Part shown: piece by piece, positions 50,955 through 59,061 of the stretch
Layout of the letters: every line of letters begins with the position of its first letter
Position numbering within the stretch: position 1 is the stretch's first letter
Source: Promethearchaeota archaeon
Lineage (GTDB): Archaea; Asgardarchaeota; Lokiarchaeia; Sigyniarchaeales; SOKP01
Direction: 5' to 3'
DNA length: 64,000 bases
Assembly (NCBI GenBank): GCA_016839705.1
Contig: JAEOTR010000062.1
Coordinates: 38,365-102,364 of the forward strand
Notes under the pieces: generated by a model
What the model was told of the DNA's origin: nothing
Database searches by the model: none
Seen by the model: the letters and a program-made list of their open reading frames with translations, nothing else
Translations under genes and position numbers: made by a program

Positions 50955-52787
50955 TTGTCAAAACGTAAAAACTTTAAACAGTCAAACCAACTTATAGAGT
51001 TTTCTCCAGGTAGAGACTTTTTTGAAACAGCACGGAAAAAAGGAGTGCGAAGCTGGATTCTTTCGCACATTTTTCACAAAACTAATAAGATATTTATTTT
51101 CGTAGTTTTATTTACTACTATCCTTGCTTCAATTTTAGCTTCAGGGATCTCTGTTTTTATTGGTTTTGCTGTTGTGGAATTTCTAAATGCGGATATTGAA
51201 AGTCTTATCTTTTATACAATAACAATTTTGATTCTTGGTTTAATAACTCCCATATTAAGGCTTTTAAATTATAGTTTAAGAGAAGTTCTAGCACAAAGAC
51301 TTGAACGAGATACAAGAAAAGAATTCTATGGAATTTTATTAGGTAAAAGTCAATCTTTTCATGATAAACAACAAATTGGAGATCTGATGGCGAGAGCAAC
51401 TGATGATGTAAGAACTCTAAATTTTCTTATAAGTCCTGCTGTATCTCTTATTTTTGAATCATTCACAACGCTTATAATCCCAATTATTTTTATTTTACTT
51501 TTTTATCCTGTCCAATTAATTTTTGAGCCACTAATTTTTATAATATTGTTTCTCATCTCATTGAGAAATTACACTAAAAAATTAGCACCTGTGACAGGAA
51601 ATTTGAGAATGAATTTCGGCATGATTAATGCCATGTTAAATGAGGCTCTTTCTGGTATTGAAGTAGTGAAGACTTCAACTCAGGAAGCATATGAGCTTAA
51701 AAAGTATTTAACTTACGCTAAAAAATATAGGGATGCTGCCTTAGCTCAAGGAAAAATTCAAGCTAAATATATGCCAATTTTATTCTTAGGTTTAACTATA
51801 ACCGTAGGTTTAGCACATTCACTTTTCTTATTTAATTTAGGTATTATGAATATTGGACAAGTTATTTCCTATATTGGTTTATTAGATCTATTATTCTTCT
51901 CAACCTTTATTTCTATTTTTGTTTTTGCTCTTTTAAAACTAGCAGGAAGTAGCGCCAAACGATTACTTGAGCTTATGAATCTTAAAACAGAAATAGATGA
52001 AAATCCTAATGGAATCCAGAAAGAAATACATGGTGCCATCAAATTTGAAAAGGTATCCTTCAGATATCCTGGAACAACAAATTTCGTTTTAAAAGATCTT
52101 ACCTTTGAAGTTAAACCCGGTCAAACCGTAGCTATTGTAGGAACTACGGGTTCAGGGAAAACAACATTAACCAAGCTGATTTCAAGATTATATGATGTTT
52201 CTGGAGGAAAGATCCTTATTGATGACCAAGATATCCGGGATTTTGCATTGAAGTCGCTTAGAGCTCAGATCTCGTATATTGAACAGGATGTATTCTTATT
52301 TTCCTTTTCGATTTTTGATAATATCACTTTTGGAAGAATAGGTTCCAAAGAAAAAGTAGTCGAAGCAGCAAAGCAAGCACAAGCCCACGATTTCATAACT
52401 GCATTATATAATGGTTATGATTCTAAAATTGGAGAGAGGGGGGCCCTACTGAGTGGAGGTGAAAGACAGAGAATAGCAATTGCCCGAGCATTCCTCGCTG
52501 ATCCGAAAATACTTATATTAGATGACTCTACTTCTGCTATTGATTCAAACACCGAAGATAAAATACAATACGCAATTAAAAATATTTTGAGGAATCGAAC
52601 TACGTTTTTAATTACTCATAGATTAAGTCAAATCAGATGGGCAGATTTGATTCTGGTGTTAAAAGATGGGAAGATCGAAGCTAAGGGAAATCATAATACA
52701 CTTCTTAGAACATCGGAAGAATATCGAAAAATATTTGTTAAGAAGTTTGACCTTGATGAACAAGAATTAATAAAAGGAGTGGTATAA
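50955..52787 (+). CDS. ABC exporter half-transporter, degenerate-site subunit
   Basis: Six-helix exporter domain (~50-340) followed by an ABC domain: Walker A 'GTTGSGKTTLTKL', signature 'LLSGGERQRIAIARA', Walker B 'ILILDDSTSAIDSNTE'. The residue after Walker B is Asp instead of the catalytic Glu, so its own ATP site is degenerate; the paired canonical site uses the partner's Walker motifs with this subunit's intact LSGGE. The start is TTG with AAGG nine bases before it. One base before the second subunit with SD overlap, so translation is coupled. It exports lipids, drugs or peptides; substrate unknown. Confidence 0.92.
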   Translation: MSKRKNFKQSNQLIEFSPGRDFFETARKKGVRSWILSHIFHKTNKIFIFVVLFTTILASILASGISVFIGFAVVEFLNADIESLIFYTITILILGLITPILRLLNYSLREVLAQRLERDTRKEFYGILLGKSQSFHDKQQIGDLMARATDDVRTLNFLISPAVSLIFESFTTLIIPIIFILLFYPVQLIFEPLIFIILFLISLRNYTKKLAPVTGNLRMNFGMINAMLNEALSGIEVVKTSTQEAYELKKYLTYAKKYRDAALAQGKIQAKYMPILFLGLTITVGLAHSLFLFNLGIMNIGQVISYIGLLDLLFFSTFISIFVFALLKLAGSSAKRLLELMNLKTEIDENPNGIQKEIHGAIKFEKVSFRYPGTTNFVLKDLTFEVKPGQTVAIVGTTGSGKTTLTKLISRLYDVSGGKILIDDQDIRDFALKSLRAQISYIEQDVFLFSFSIFDNITFGRIGSKEKVVEAAKQAQAHDFITALYNGYDSKIGERGALLSGGERQRIAIARAFLADPKILILDDSTSAIDSNTEDKIQYAIKNILRNRTTFLITHRLSQIRWADLILVLKDGKIEAKGNHNTLLRTSEEYRKIFVKKFDLDEQELIKGVV

Positions 52788-52788
52788 A

Positions 52789-54600
52789 ATGGCATGGGTA
52801 GGACTTGAAGCCGAAGAGTACGATCGGGAGATCAAAGATAGCATATTGTTAAAACGAATTTTCGAATATTTCAGACCTTATAAGAAATACATGACAATTG
52901 TAATTCTCCTCCTCATTCTGTCTTCTCTATCAAATTCATTCGTTCCATTATTTACTTCCATCGCGATCAACATTCTTGCCGTTAGTCCAAATATGTTGAA
53001 TTTTATACTCATAATTGGATTGATATTTTTGCTAAATATACTAGCATATGTTTTTAATTACTATAGGTACATAAACTCAGCTAAAGCAATAGCAAACGTA
53101 GAATTAGATTTAAGGAAGGATGCCACTGAATCAGTTTTAAAACATGATCTATCGTTTTTCGATAAAAATCCTGTAGGAAAGATTGTTAGCCGAATTAATA
53201 CTGACAGTCGTGATTTTGCCCAAACCGTTGATTTAACAATAGAAGTGGTATCGAACTTTATTGTTATGATTATTATAATAATATTATTGTTGTTAATCAA
53301 TGTCATGCTAACGCTCGGAATATTAATTATGATACCAATTTTTTTCATCATTGCTTTATCTTACAGAAAATTAGCAAGGAAAATGACGCTTTTAGGACAA
53401 CGATCTTTAGCCTCTGTTAATGCTTTTGTTAAAGAGAGCTTTTCAGGTATTCAAATCGCAAAAACATTTAGACAAGAGTCTAAATTATATTATGAGTTCG
53501 AGATGGTTAATAATCAATCATACAAAGTAAATTTAAAGAGAGCACTTATTCTAAATGCAATTTTCCCCACGTTATCGATCATCCAAGGAGTTATTTTAGC
53601 TATCTTAGTTTATTATGGAGGTAATTTTTTAATTTTAGGAACGTTTAATGCAGGAGAATTTAATTTTTTCTTCCAAAGTTTGACTCTGCTTTTTTTTCCT
53701 TTACTCACGATCGCCTCATTTTGGCCCCAATTTCAATCTGGTTTGTCAGCGTCTGAGAGAATTTTTGCAATAATAGATAACCTCCCCCTTGTTATTCAAA
53801 CTGATAATATAGAACCGTCAAAATTGCAAGGGGAGATTGAATTTAAGAATTTAGTATTTTGTTATGATGAGAATAAAAAAGTTTTTGACAATTTTTCTCT
53901 AAAGATACAACCTGGAGAATCTGTTGCCTTAGTTGGTCATACAGGTGCAGGAAAGTCTAGTATTGCTAAACTTATAGCTCGATTTTACGAATTCCAAGAA
54001 GGGGATATCATGATTGATGGAATAAGTATTCGAAATTATGACTTAAAAAGATACCGAGGGCAAATTGGACTTATCCCGCAAATCCCCTTTTTATGGTCAG
54101 ACACCGTTGAGAATAATATCAATTATGGGTGTAAAGATGTTAGTTGCGATGATGTTACTGTTGCCCTAGAAAGAACAGGAGGTTCTGACTGGGTTCAAAA
54201 ATTGCCTAATGGGCTTCAAACAAATGTTGGAGAAAGAGGAGTATTTCTTTCTACAGGTCAGAGACAGCTTGTTGTTTTTGCCCGTGTTTTACTACAAGAT
54301 CCATCCATTCTTATATTAGATGAAGCCACTGCATCAATTGATCCCTTTACTGAAACCCGAATACAAGAAGCAATGGAAAAAACCATGCAAGGCCGTACTT
54401 CAATTATTATAGCTCACCGATTATGGACTGTAAGGCATGTAGATCGAATCGTAGTTATTGATCATGGAAAAATAGTAGAACAAGGAAGCCATAATGTCCT
54501 AATGAAGCAAGGAGGGACATATGCTGAACTTTATGATACTTACTTTAGACATCAATCTCTTAAATACGTAGAAGAAATGGGTAATTTCGGTGAGATATAA
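52789..54600 (+). CDS. ABC exporter half-transporter, catalytic-site subunit
   Basis: Partner of the preceding gene: six helices (~35-315) and an ABC domain with Walker A 'GHTGAGKSSIAKL', Walker B 'ILILDEATASIDPFTE' (catalytic Glu intact) and switch His 'IIIAHRLWTV'. Its signature is 'LSTGQRQLVVFARV', deviating from LSGGQ. So this chain supplies Walker A/B to the active site and a weak signature to the inactive one, matching the asymmetry of TM287/288- and BmrCD-type heterodimers. Confidence 0.92.
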   Translation: MAWVGLEAEEYDREIKDSILLKRIFEYFRPYKKYMTIVILLLILSSLSNSFVPLFTSIAINILAVSPNMLNFILIIGLIFLLNILAYVFNYYRYINSAKAIANVELDLRKDATESVLKHDLSFFDKNPVGKIVSRINTDSRDFAQTVDLTIEVVSNFIVMIIIIILLLLINVMLTLGILIMIPIFFIIALSYRKLARKMTLLGQRSLASVNAFVKESFSGIQIAKTFRQESKLYYEFEMVNNQSYKVNLKRALILNAIFPTLSIIQGVILAILVYYGGNFLILGTFNAGEFNFFFQSLTLLFFPLLTIASFWPQFQSGLSASERIFAIIDNLPLVIQTDNIEPSKLQGEIEFKNLVFCYDENKKVFDNFSLKIQPGESVALVGHTGAGKSSIAKLIARFYEFQEGDIMIDGISIRNYDLKRYRGQIGLIPQIPFLWSDTVENNINYGCKDVSCDDVTVALERTGGSDWVQKLPNGLQTNVGERGVFLSTGQRQLVVFARVLLQDPSILILDEATASIDPFTETRIQEAMEKTMQGRTSIIIAHRLWTVRHVDRIVVIDHGKIVEQGSHNVLMKQGGTYAELYDTYFRHQSLKYVEEMGNFGEI

Positions 54601-54619
54601 CATAGGAACTATTTAATTT

Positions 54620-54681
54620 AAAGAATTTGTTATATTCTAATACTTTATAAGTTGGCAAAAAACGGAATGGATTATTCTAAA
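54620..54681. repeat. dispersed repeat, copy A
   Basis: Two blocks. 54620-54645 (AAAGAATTTGTTATATTCTA...) recurs at 56621-56646 with one mismatch. 54645-54681 (TTATAAGTTGGCAAAAAACG...) recurs at 57990-58026 with four mismatches in 37. It is noncoding here. Confidence 0.6.
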
Positions 54682-54745
54682 CCTATTTCTGTATTCTCGT
54701 TTTTTAACAAAAAAATCTAATTATCAATACTTCACGGTCTATTTT

Positions 54746-55132
54746 CTAATCATCATTTTGAAATATTTTTGATATTTCTCGACACGCACGCTCACATTCA
54801 AAAAAGATAAGCCCTAACTTGGTATTCTCCGTAGTAGAAACAGCCAACAGCGCGGGTTCCGCTTCAAAAACTAATAAATACCCCTTAACTCCCTTAATAA
54901 ATAACTGTGTAAATTCACCAATCTTCATGTCCATCACTGCTTTTTCAGATAAGGAAAGCAATGTGGCAACTATCGCAGAAATTATGTTTTCATTGGATCC
55001 TCGTGGGATAATTGAAACAATAGGAAGGCCTTCAAGAGACGAAATTGTCGCTATGATTATACTCGGATTATTTGATAATAATCTTCTTAGAATCAATTCT
55101 AATTTCTCTCGGAAATCTTTTTCTTCAAGCAT
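54746..55132 (-). CDS. roadblock/LC7 domain protein
   Basis: 128 residues of one roadblock fold: helix 'DFREKLELILRRLLSNN', strands 'SIIIATISSLEGLPIVSIIP', helix 'IISAIVATLLSLSEKAVMDM', strands 'FTQLFIKGVKGYLLVFEAEPALLAVSTTE' and a final helix with Cys pairs. MglB/roadblock proteins bind Ras-like GTPases as GAPs or scaffolds. Its domain is clearly related to the C-terminal half of the wHTH protein at 55677-56501. Downstream of a 70-residue gene, probably one operon. Confidence 0.85.
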   Translation of the reverse strand: MLEEKDFREKLELILRRLLSNNPSIIIATISSLEGLPIVSIIPRGSNENIISAIVATLLSLSEKAVMDMKIGEFTQLFIKGVKGYLLVFEAEPALLAVSTTENTKLGLIFFECERACREISKIFQNDD

Positions 55133-55172
55133 TTTTCTTTATAATATTTTTTTGAAACCTATACGTTGTATT

Positions 55173-55385
55173 TTAATCTATTCCCAAATCATGTGAATTA
55201 CTTTTTCTATGAATTCTTTTAGCTATACTATTTAATTTAGCTATTTGCTTACGATCTATAGGTATATCCTCAGATGGACTAATTATCTTAAACGATTTTA
55301 TTAAATCTTGACAAAGATCTAACAGAAAGTCAATATCCTCTAAAACATTAGTACCTTTATCTTCGAGAATGCTCATTTTTACCAT
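55173..55385 (-). CDS. small helical protein upstream of roadblock gene
   Basis: 70 residues, helical with an acidic N-terminal half ('VLEDIDFLLDLCQDLIKSF') and a basic C-terminal half ('DRKQIAKLNSIAKRIHRKS'). No family recognised. It shares a promoter region full of TTGTATAT motifs with the divergent wHTH-roadblock gene and is followed by the roadblock gene 40 bases on. Probably a partner of the roadblock protein. Confidence 0.55.
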   Translation of the reverse strand: MVKMSILEDKGTNVLEDIDFLLDLCQDLIKSFKIISPSEDIPIDRKQIAKLNSIAKRIHRKSNSHDLGID

Positions 55386-55402
55386 CTTGGATTAAAATTA
55401 AT

Positions 55403-55529
55403 TTGTATATTAAAGTATACTCACTTGTATATCAATTGTATATTTATATATTTAAATCTTTGTGTTTCAGTATCATTTATATGTATATCCCCCCATATTT
55501 AAATATGATAATATACAAATAATATACAG
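55403..55529. promoter_or_regulatory. TTGTATAT repeat cluster between divergent signalling genes
   Basis: TTGTATAT occurs at 55403, 55425 and 55436. The inverted form ATATACAA is at 55511 and a near match ATATACAG at 55522. An AGTATACT palindrome sits between the first two. The cluster covers the promoter of the minus-strand operon and leads into the wHTH-roadblock gene, so it is a candidate binding site for that protein. AT-richness makes some copies expected by chance. Confidence 0.45.
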
Positions 55530-55676
55530 GCTAAAAAAAAAAGAAAATATCATTATTATTAAGATGCAATTATAATGAAAAAAGAGATTGATACTCACAA
55601 TTTTATTTATTATTCGAGACGATTCAGTGAGGAAAACTAAAGATAAGGGTGAGAAATAATCACATTAAATTCTGAA

Positions 55677-56501
55677 ATGGGATTCAGTAATAAAGATCGG
55701 ATATTGGATCTTCTTAAAACTAATTCGTTAACCAGCAATAAAATCGCAGATAAACTCCATCTAAGTAAACAAGATACCCGTACTTATCTTCTACGACTTA
55801 AAAAAGAAGACAAAATTAAAACTCTTGGAAAAAGAGGAAGGCAATATATCTATACTTATAAAGCTTATGAAGCTCCATCTGATACGGAAAAACCTCATAT
55901 TGATACGAATATTCTTGTTGGAGTTTTAAGAGATTATCTTGAATCTGAACCAAGTTTTAAAAAGGAAGTTAATAAGAAGATTGCTGAACTCGAAGCGAAA
56001 CTCAACGCCATAGCTTCCAAAACAAACGAAAATTATAATGAAATAGAAGAAGAGCTTGAAAGGTTACAATATATTGAACCCACTGATAAACGTAGCCTAA
56101 GATCCCCAGAATTCTTATCCCAACAAATGTTTGAATCCCCTGTTTTAGAAAATCTTGACAAAATCCTAGTGAAATTAATAGCTACCATTTCGGAAGTAGA
56201 TGCTGCAACCATTGTTTCTATTGAAGGGGAAATATTAGCTTCGGCTCTTCCTCAGGACGTTGATGAGACAACAATTGCCGTAATGACCGCTGCACTTCTT
56301 TCATTAGCCGAAAGCGCCATAACTAAGATAAAAAGTGGTGAATTTGAACAATTGTTTATTCAGGGGAAACAAGGATACCTTCTTGTTCTCCCCGCAGGAC
56401 CCAATGCAGTATTAACTGTCTCTACATCGAGAAAAGTAAAACTTGGATTAATATATAACGACTGTAAACAGTTTTCTGAACAGATCGCAAAGTTAATCTA
56501 A
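55677..56501 (+). CDS. winged-helix, coiled-coil and roadblock fusion protein
   Basis: Residues 1-65: wHTH 'DRILDLLKTNSLTSNKIADKLHLSKQDTRTYLLRLKKEDKIKTLG'. ~85-145: charged coiled coil ('VNKKIAELEAKLNAIASKTNENYNEIEEELERL'). ~155-274: roadblock domain ('ATIVSIEGEILASALPQDVDETTIAVMTAALLSLAESAITKI'), nearly parallel to 54746-55132. I infer a transcription factor whose roadblock module senses or docks with a GTPase or with the nearby roadblock protein. Divergent from the roadblock operon, with repeated motifs between. Confidence 0.82.
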   Translation: MGFSNKDRILDLLKTNSLTSNKIADKLHLSKQDTRTYLLRLKKEDKIKTLGKRGRQYIYTYKAYEAPSDTEKPHIDTNILVGVLRDYLESEPSFKKEVNKKIAELEAKLNAIASKTNENYNEIEEELERLQYIEPTDKRSLRSPEFLSQQMFESPVLENLDKILVKLIATISEVDAATIVSIEGEILASALPQDVDETTIAVMTAALLSLAESAITKIKSGEFEQLFIQGKQGYLLVLPAGPNAVLTVSTSRKVKLGLIYNDCKQFSEQIAKLI

Positions 56502-56620
56502 TTAACCTTAAGTTAGTTCAAACTTATACTCCCTAAAATTTCAAATTACGCTTGAATAACAATATTCACATTTGATTGTTAAAATATTTGTCTATTAACC
56601 ATCTAGAAACAATTTAACTG

Positions 56621-56646
56621 AAAGAATTTGTTATACTCTAATACTT
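56621..56646. repeat. dispersed repeat, copy B
   Basis: AAAGAATTTGTTATACTCTA...; overlaps the last codons and stop of the GTPase gene; one mismatch to 54620-54645. Confidence 0.55.
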
Positions 56647-57179
56647 GGAATTTCGGTTTTCGTAAGCGTCATTCTATCTATCATTAATCGTGTTAATATT
56701 GAGAATGCTTCTTGAACATTTTCACTTGTTTTACTCGAACATTCCATAAAATCATTCAGATCCATCAATTTAGCGAATTTCCTCCCTTCTTTCCAAGGGA
56801 TTTCTCTTATATAATCTAAATCAGATTTACCCCCAAGTAAGATAATAGGAAATTTTTGACCCGTTCTTTGTATTAATGATAACCACTTACTTATATGAGA
56901 AAAAGAAGAATACTCTGATATATCATACATTAAAAATCCCCCCATCGCACCATAAATATATTGGGGAAACATAAAACGAAACCGTTTCTCCCCCGCAAAA
57001 TCCCAGATCATTAATTTTACTTCTTTTCCATCAACATCTATATTTTTAGTCTCGAAATCGACCCCAATCGTCCTACGAGAATCGGATTCAAACACATTGG
57101 TCATAAATCTCTTTCTTAAGGTCGTTTTTCCGCAACTACGCTCACCGAAAATAACAACTTTGAATATAAATTCATACAT
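56631..57179 (-). CDS. divergent small GTPase
   Basis: 182 residues. The P-loop 'IFGERSCGKTTLRKRF' is intact, switch I 'RTIGVDFETK' is normal, G3 reads 'WDFAGEKRFRFMFPQY' (Gln to Glu), G4 'LGGKSDLDY' lacks Asn, and G5 is 'ECSSKTSENV'. The loss of Gln61-type residue suggests slow hydrolysis without help; changed G4 may loosen guanine specificity. There is no C-terminal Cys. Roadblock proteins encoded within 2 kb are natural candidates as regulators. Confidence 0.88.
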   Translation of the reverse strand: MYEFIFKVVIFGERSCGKTTLRKRFMTNVFESDSRRTIGVDFETKNIDVDGKEVKLMIWDFAGEKRFRFMFPQYIYGAMGGFLMYDISEYSSFSHISKWLSLIQRTGQKFPIILLGGKSDLDYIREIPWKEGRKFAKLMDLNDFMECSSKTSENVQEAFSILTRLMIDRMTLTKTEIPSIRV

Positions 57180-57222
57180 TTTAATCGTCTTTAGTTCTAA
57201 AGAGCTACCTTCTAGATTGATT

Positions 57223-57711
57223 TCAAAAATTTATTAATTCTATTACACATGTAGCCGTAAATGTGATCCTGTCAAATATTTTACCTTTAATCGTCATCTC
57301 ACAGAATTGAGAAGGCTCAACAAGACTATCTATCACTTCGGATCTATCAAACTTAACCATTAAATCAGGAATATCATTATTATCTCTATCACCAATATTG
57401 AATGGCTTTATTTCAGGAGATAAAAATTCATTTAATTTGATTTCCTCAAGGTTAATATCATGCAGATCATATTCTTTAGGTAATTCAATATAAGCTGTGA
57501 TCCATTTTCCTTTACTCTTTAGATTCAATTTGACAGGATGAATATCACAAATAGCTAATATAGTCTCTTTTTTATCCTTACCCTTTTTTGTCCCTTCCTC
57601 ATTAATATCCATTGGAATTGATCCATCAGCTAAAACTAAGGTTAACCCCGGAATGAAAACAAACCCTAAACATAATATAACTGCCCACAACCCTTTTCTA
57701 AAATTTTTCAT
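57223..57711 (-). CDS. secreted protein with Ca-binding-like loop
   Basis: 162 residues. Signal peptide 'FRKGLWAVILCLGFVFIPGLTLVLADG', then a beta domain: 'ICDIHPVKLNLKSKGKWITAYIELP', 'INLEEIKLNEFLSPEIKPF', 'IGDRDNNDIPDLMVKFDRSEV' and a final strand with two Cys. I recall this domain in many archaeal and bacterial exported proteins, often repeated. The DxDxND pattern resembles a calcium loop. It acts outside the cell; function unknown. Just upstream of the GTPase on the same strand. Confidence 0.75.
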   Translation of the reverse strand: MKNFRKGLWAVILCLGFVFIPGLTLVLADGSIPMDINEEGTKKGKDKKETILAICDIHPVKLNLKSKGKWITAYIELPKEYDLHDINLEEIKLNEFLSPEIKPFNIGDRDNNDIPDLMVKFDRSEVIDSLVEPSQFCEMTIKGKIFDRITFTATCVIELINF

Positions 57712-57989
57712 GACAACGCCAAATTTGTATAAATTTGATACAAGATATTAAATAAAAACATTAATATTTAAATGTATTGTGATAAATTAACCAGATTGTC
57801 CCATTTTTCGCGGAAATTAATGGAAAATGATATCTTTATGAAACTCTTAGATTATTTTCCTTTTTATCCCATGAATTGAAGGAAAACTTATTTTTGAAGA
57901 ATAGAAAGGATTTACGGGTAAATAAACTATGTGGACACAGTGACGATTGAAAAATGTCTCAGATTGAAATTCTAAATAATCAACTAGCG

Positions 57990-58026
57990 TTATAAGATGG
58001 CAAAAAACAGAATCGATTCTTCTAAA
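57990..58026. repeat. dispersed repeat, copy C (within 57712-58194 gap)
   Basis: TTATAAGATGGCAAAAAACA... matches 54645-54681 at 33 of 37 positions. The surrounding 480-base gap has no gene I accept; the track ORF 57847-58062 spans this repeat and lacks support. Confidence 0.55.
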
Positions 58027-58194
58027 TTTGAATGAGGATGACTTGATAAAATGCATTCTCATGCATAATTTTAATGGTATTAAAAATCTATCACAATTTT
58101 AATGAAATCCTTTTAAATTAAAATAGGAAATTTTAAGATATCAAAATTTATTTGTAGACTGATTATATAGAAATTAAAAAACAAAGAAATTACT

Positions 58195-58368
58195 ATGGAA
58201 AAAAAGAATCTAAATAAATCTAAAAAGAAAGATGGATTAAACAACGACCAAGACTCTTATAATGACAATGGTGACGATTACGATAATGAAGAATATAATG
58301 ATGGAAATTGGTATGATGAAGAGGAAGATGATGTCGAAGATGATGATAGATATCATTCCCACGATTAG
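58195..58368 (+). CDS. 57-residue acidic microprotein with basic start
   Basis: Below the ORF-track limit. ATG at 58195, stop at 58366. A lysine-rich start (EKKNLNKSKKK) leads into ~40 residues of D, E, N and Y ('DDYDNEEYNDGNWYDEEEDD'). It parallels the acidic microprotein at 17828-17977 in composition. Poly-acidic tails of this kind are found on chaperone-like and DNA-mimic proteins, but no function can be assigned. Confidence 0.6.
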   Translation: MEKKNLNKSKKKDGLNNDQDSYNDNGDDYDNEEYNDGNWYDEEEDDVEDDDRYHSHD

Positions 58369-58426
58369 TTTTTGTTAAAATATCATCAATTTACTACATT
58401 GAACGAAACTTTGTAAAAAAATATCT

Positions 58427-58726
58427 TCAGTCTTTTAATTTTGCAGCTTCAATTAACCTAAACAAATCCCTTGCGAGTTTTTTTATAATCGGAACATGGC
58501 CTTCCATTAGAATTTGATGCTCCATTATGATTGTTGGCGGGATTAATTCACCATACTCTTTTTTGGTATCACTCGAATACACATCTTCGTAGCTCACTTC
58601 GATTTTTTTTTCAAATTCTGGTATCGATGCAAACATGCGCTCAATAATGTTCACAGTTTTGCAACATTTCGCACAATAGTTTTCTTCTTCACTTTTTAAT
58701 AAAACATGCATTACTAGCTTTGACAT
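58427..58726 (-). CDS. thioredoxin-fold protein with CxxC
   Basis: 99 residues: strand 'SKLVMHVLLKSEE', active-site-like 'NYCAKCCKTVNIIERM', and cis-proline strand 'GELIPPTIIMEHQILMEGHVPIIKKL'. This is a compact thioredoxin/glutaredoxin-like fold (compare archaeal thioredoxin-like small proteins). Probably a cytosolic thiol oxidoreductase; the extra Cys after CAKC is unusual. Confidence 0.7.
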   Translation of the reverse strand: MSKLVMHVLLKSEEENYCAKCCKTVNIIERMFASIPEFEKKIEVSYEDVYSSDTKKEYGELIPPTIIMEHQILMEGHVPIIKKLARDLFRLIEAAKLKD

Positions 58727-59061
58727 TATATATAACTAAGTCTCAATTATTTCCTTTTCACTTATGTTATTAAAGATTTTATCTAATAAATGATTTCTGT
58801 AAGAAAAGATCTATACAAATATATTTCAAGTTGAATGTTCAATTCTTATGAAAGAAGTCTTATTTATACCTGAATATTCAATTTTAAACTATTATCTTTC
58901 AAATAATCAAATAAGTTAAAACCTAAGTGACTTTTTGGGCATTTTGATAAAATTGACGAAGTCCTTTGAATTATTAATAATAAATTTAATAATTATAATG
59001 GTATAAAAATTCTAAGAACTTTTTTTTATAGAAAGGAATTCATTTGGATTAAGAAAAAACT
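58727..59061. other. intergenic region upstream of gapN-like gene
   Basis: 335 AT-rich bases between divergent genes. No ORF or RNA gene seen; it should hold both promoters. Confidence 0.4.

Noticed and set aside
57847-58062. 71-residue minus-strand ORF
   Set aside because: No SD, no family, and it spans dispersed repeat C; part of its apparent similarity to the copy A translation is explained by the DNA repeat.
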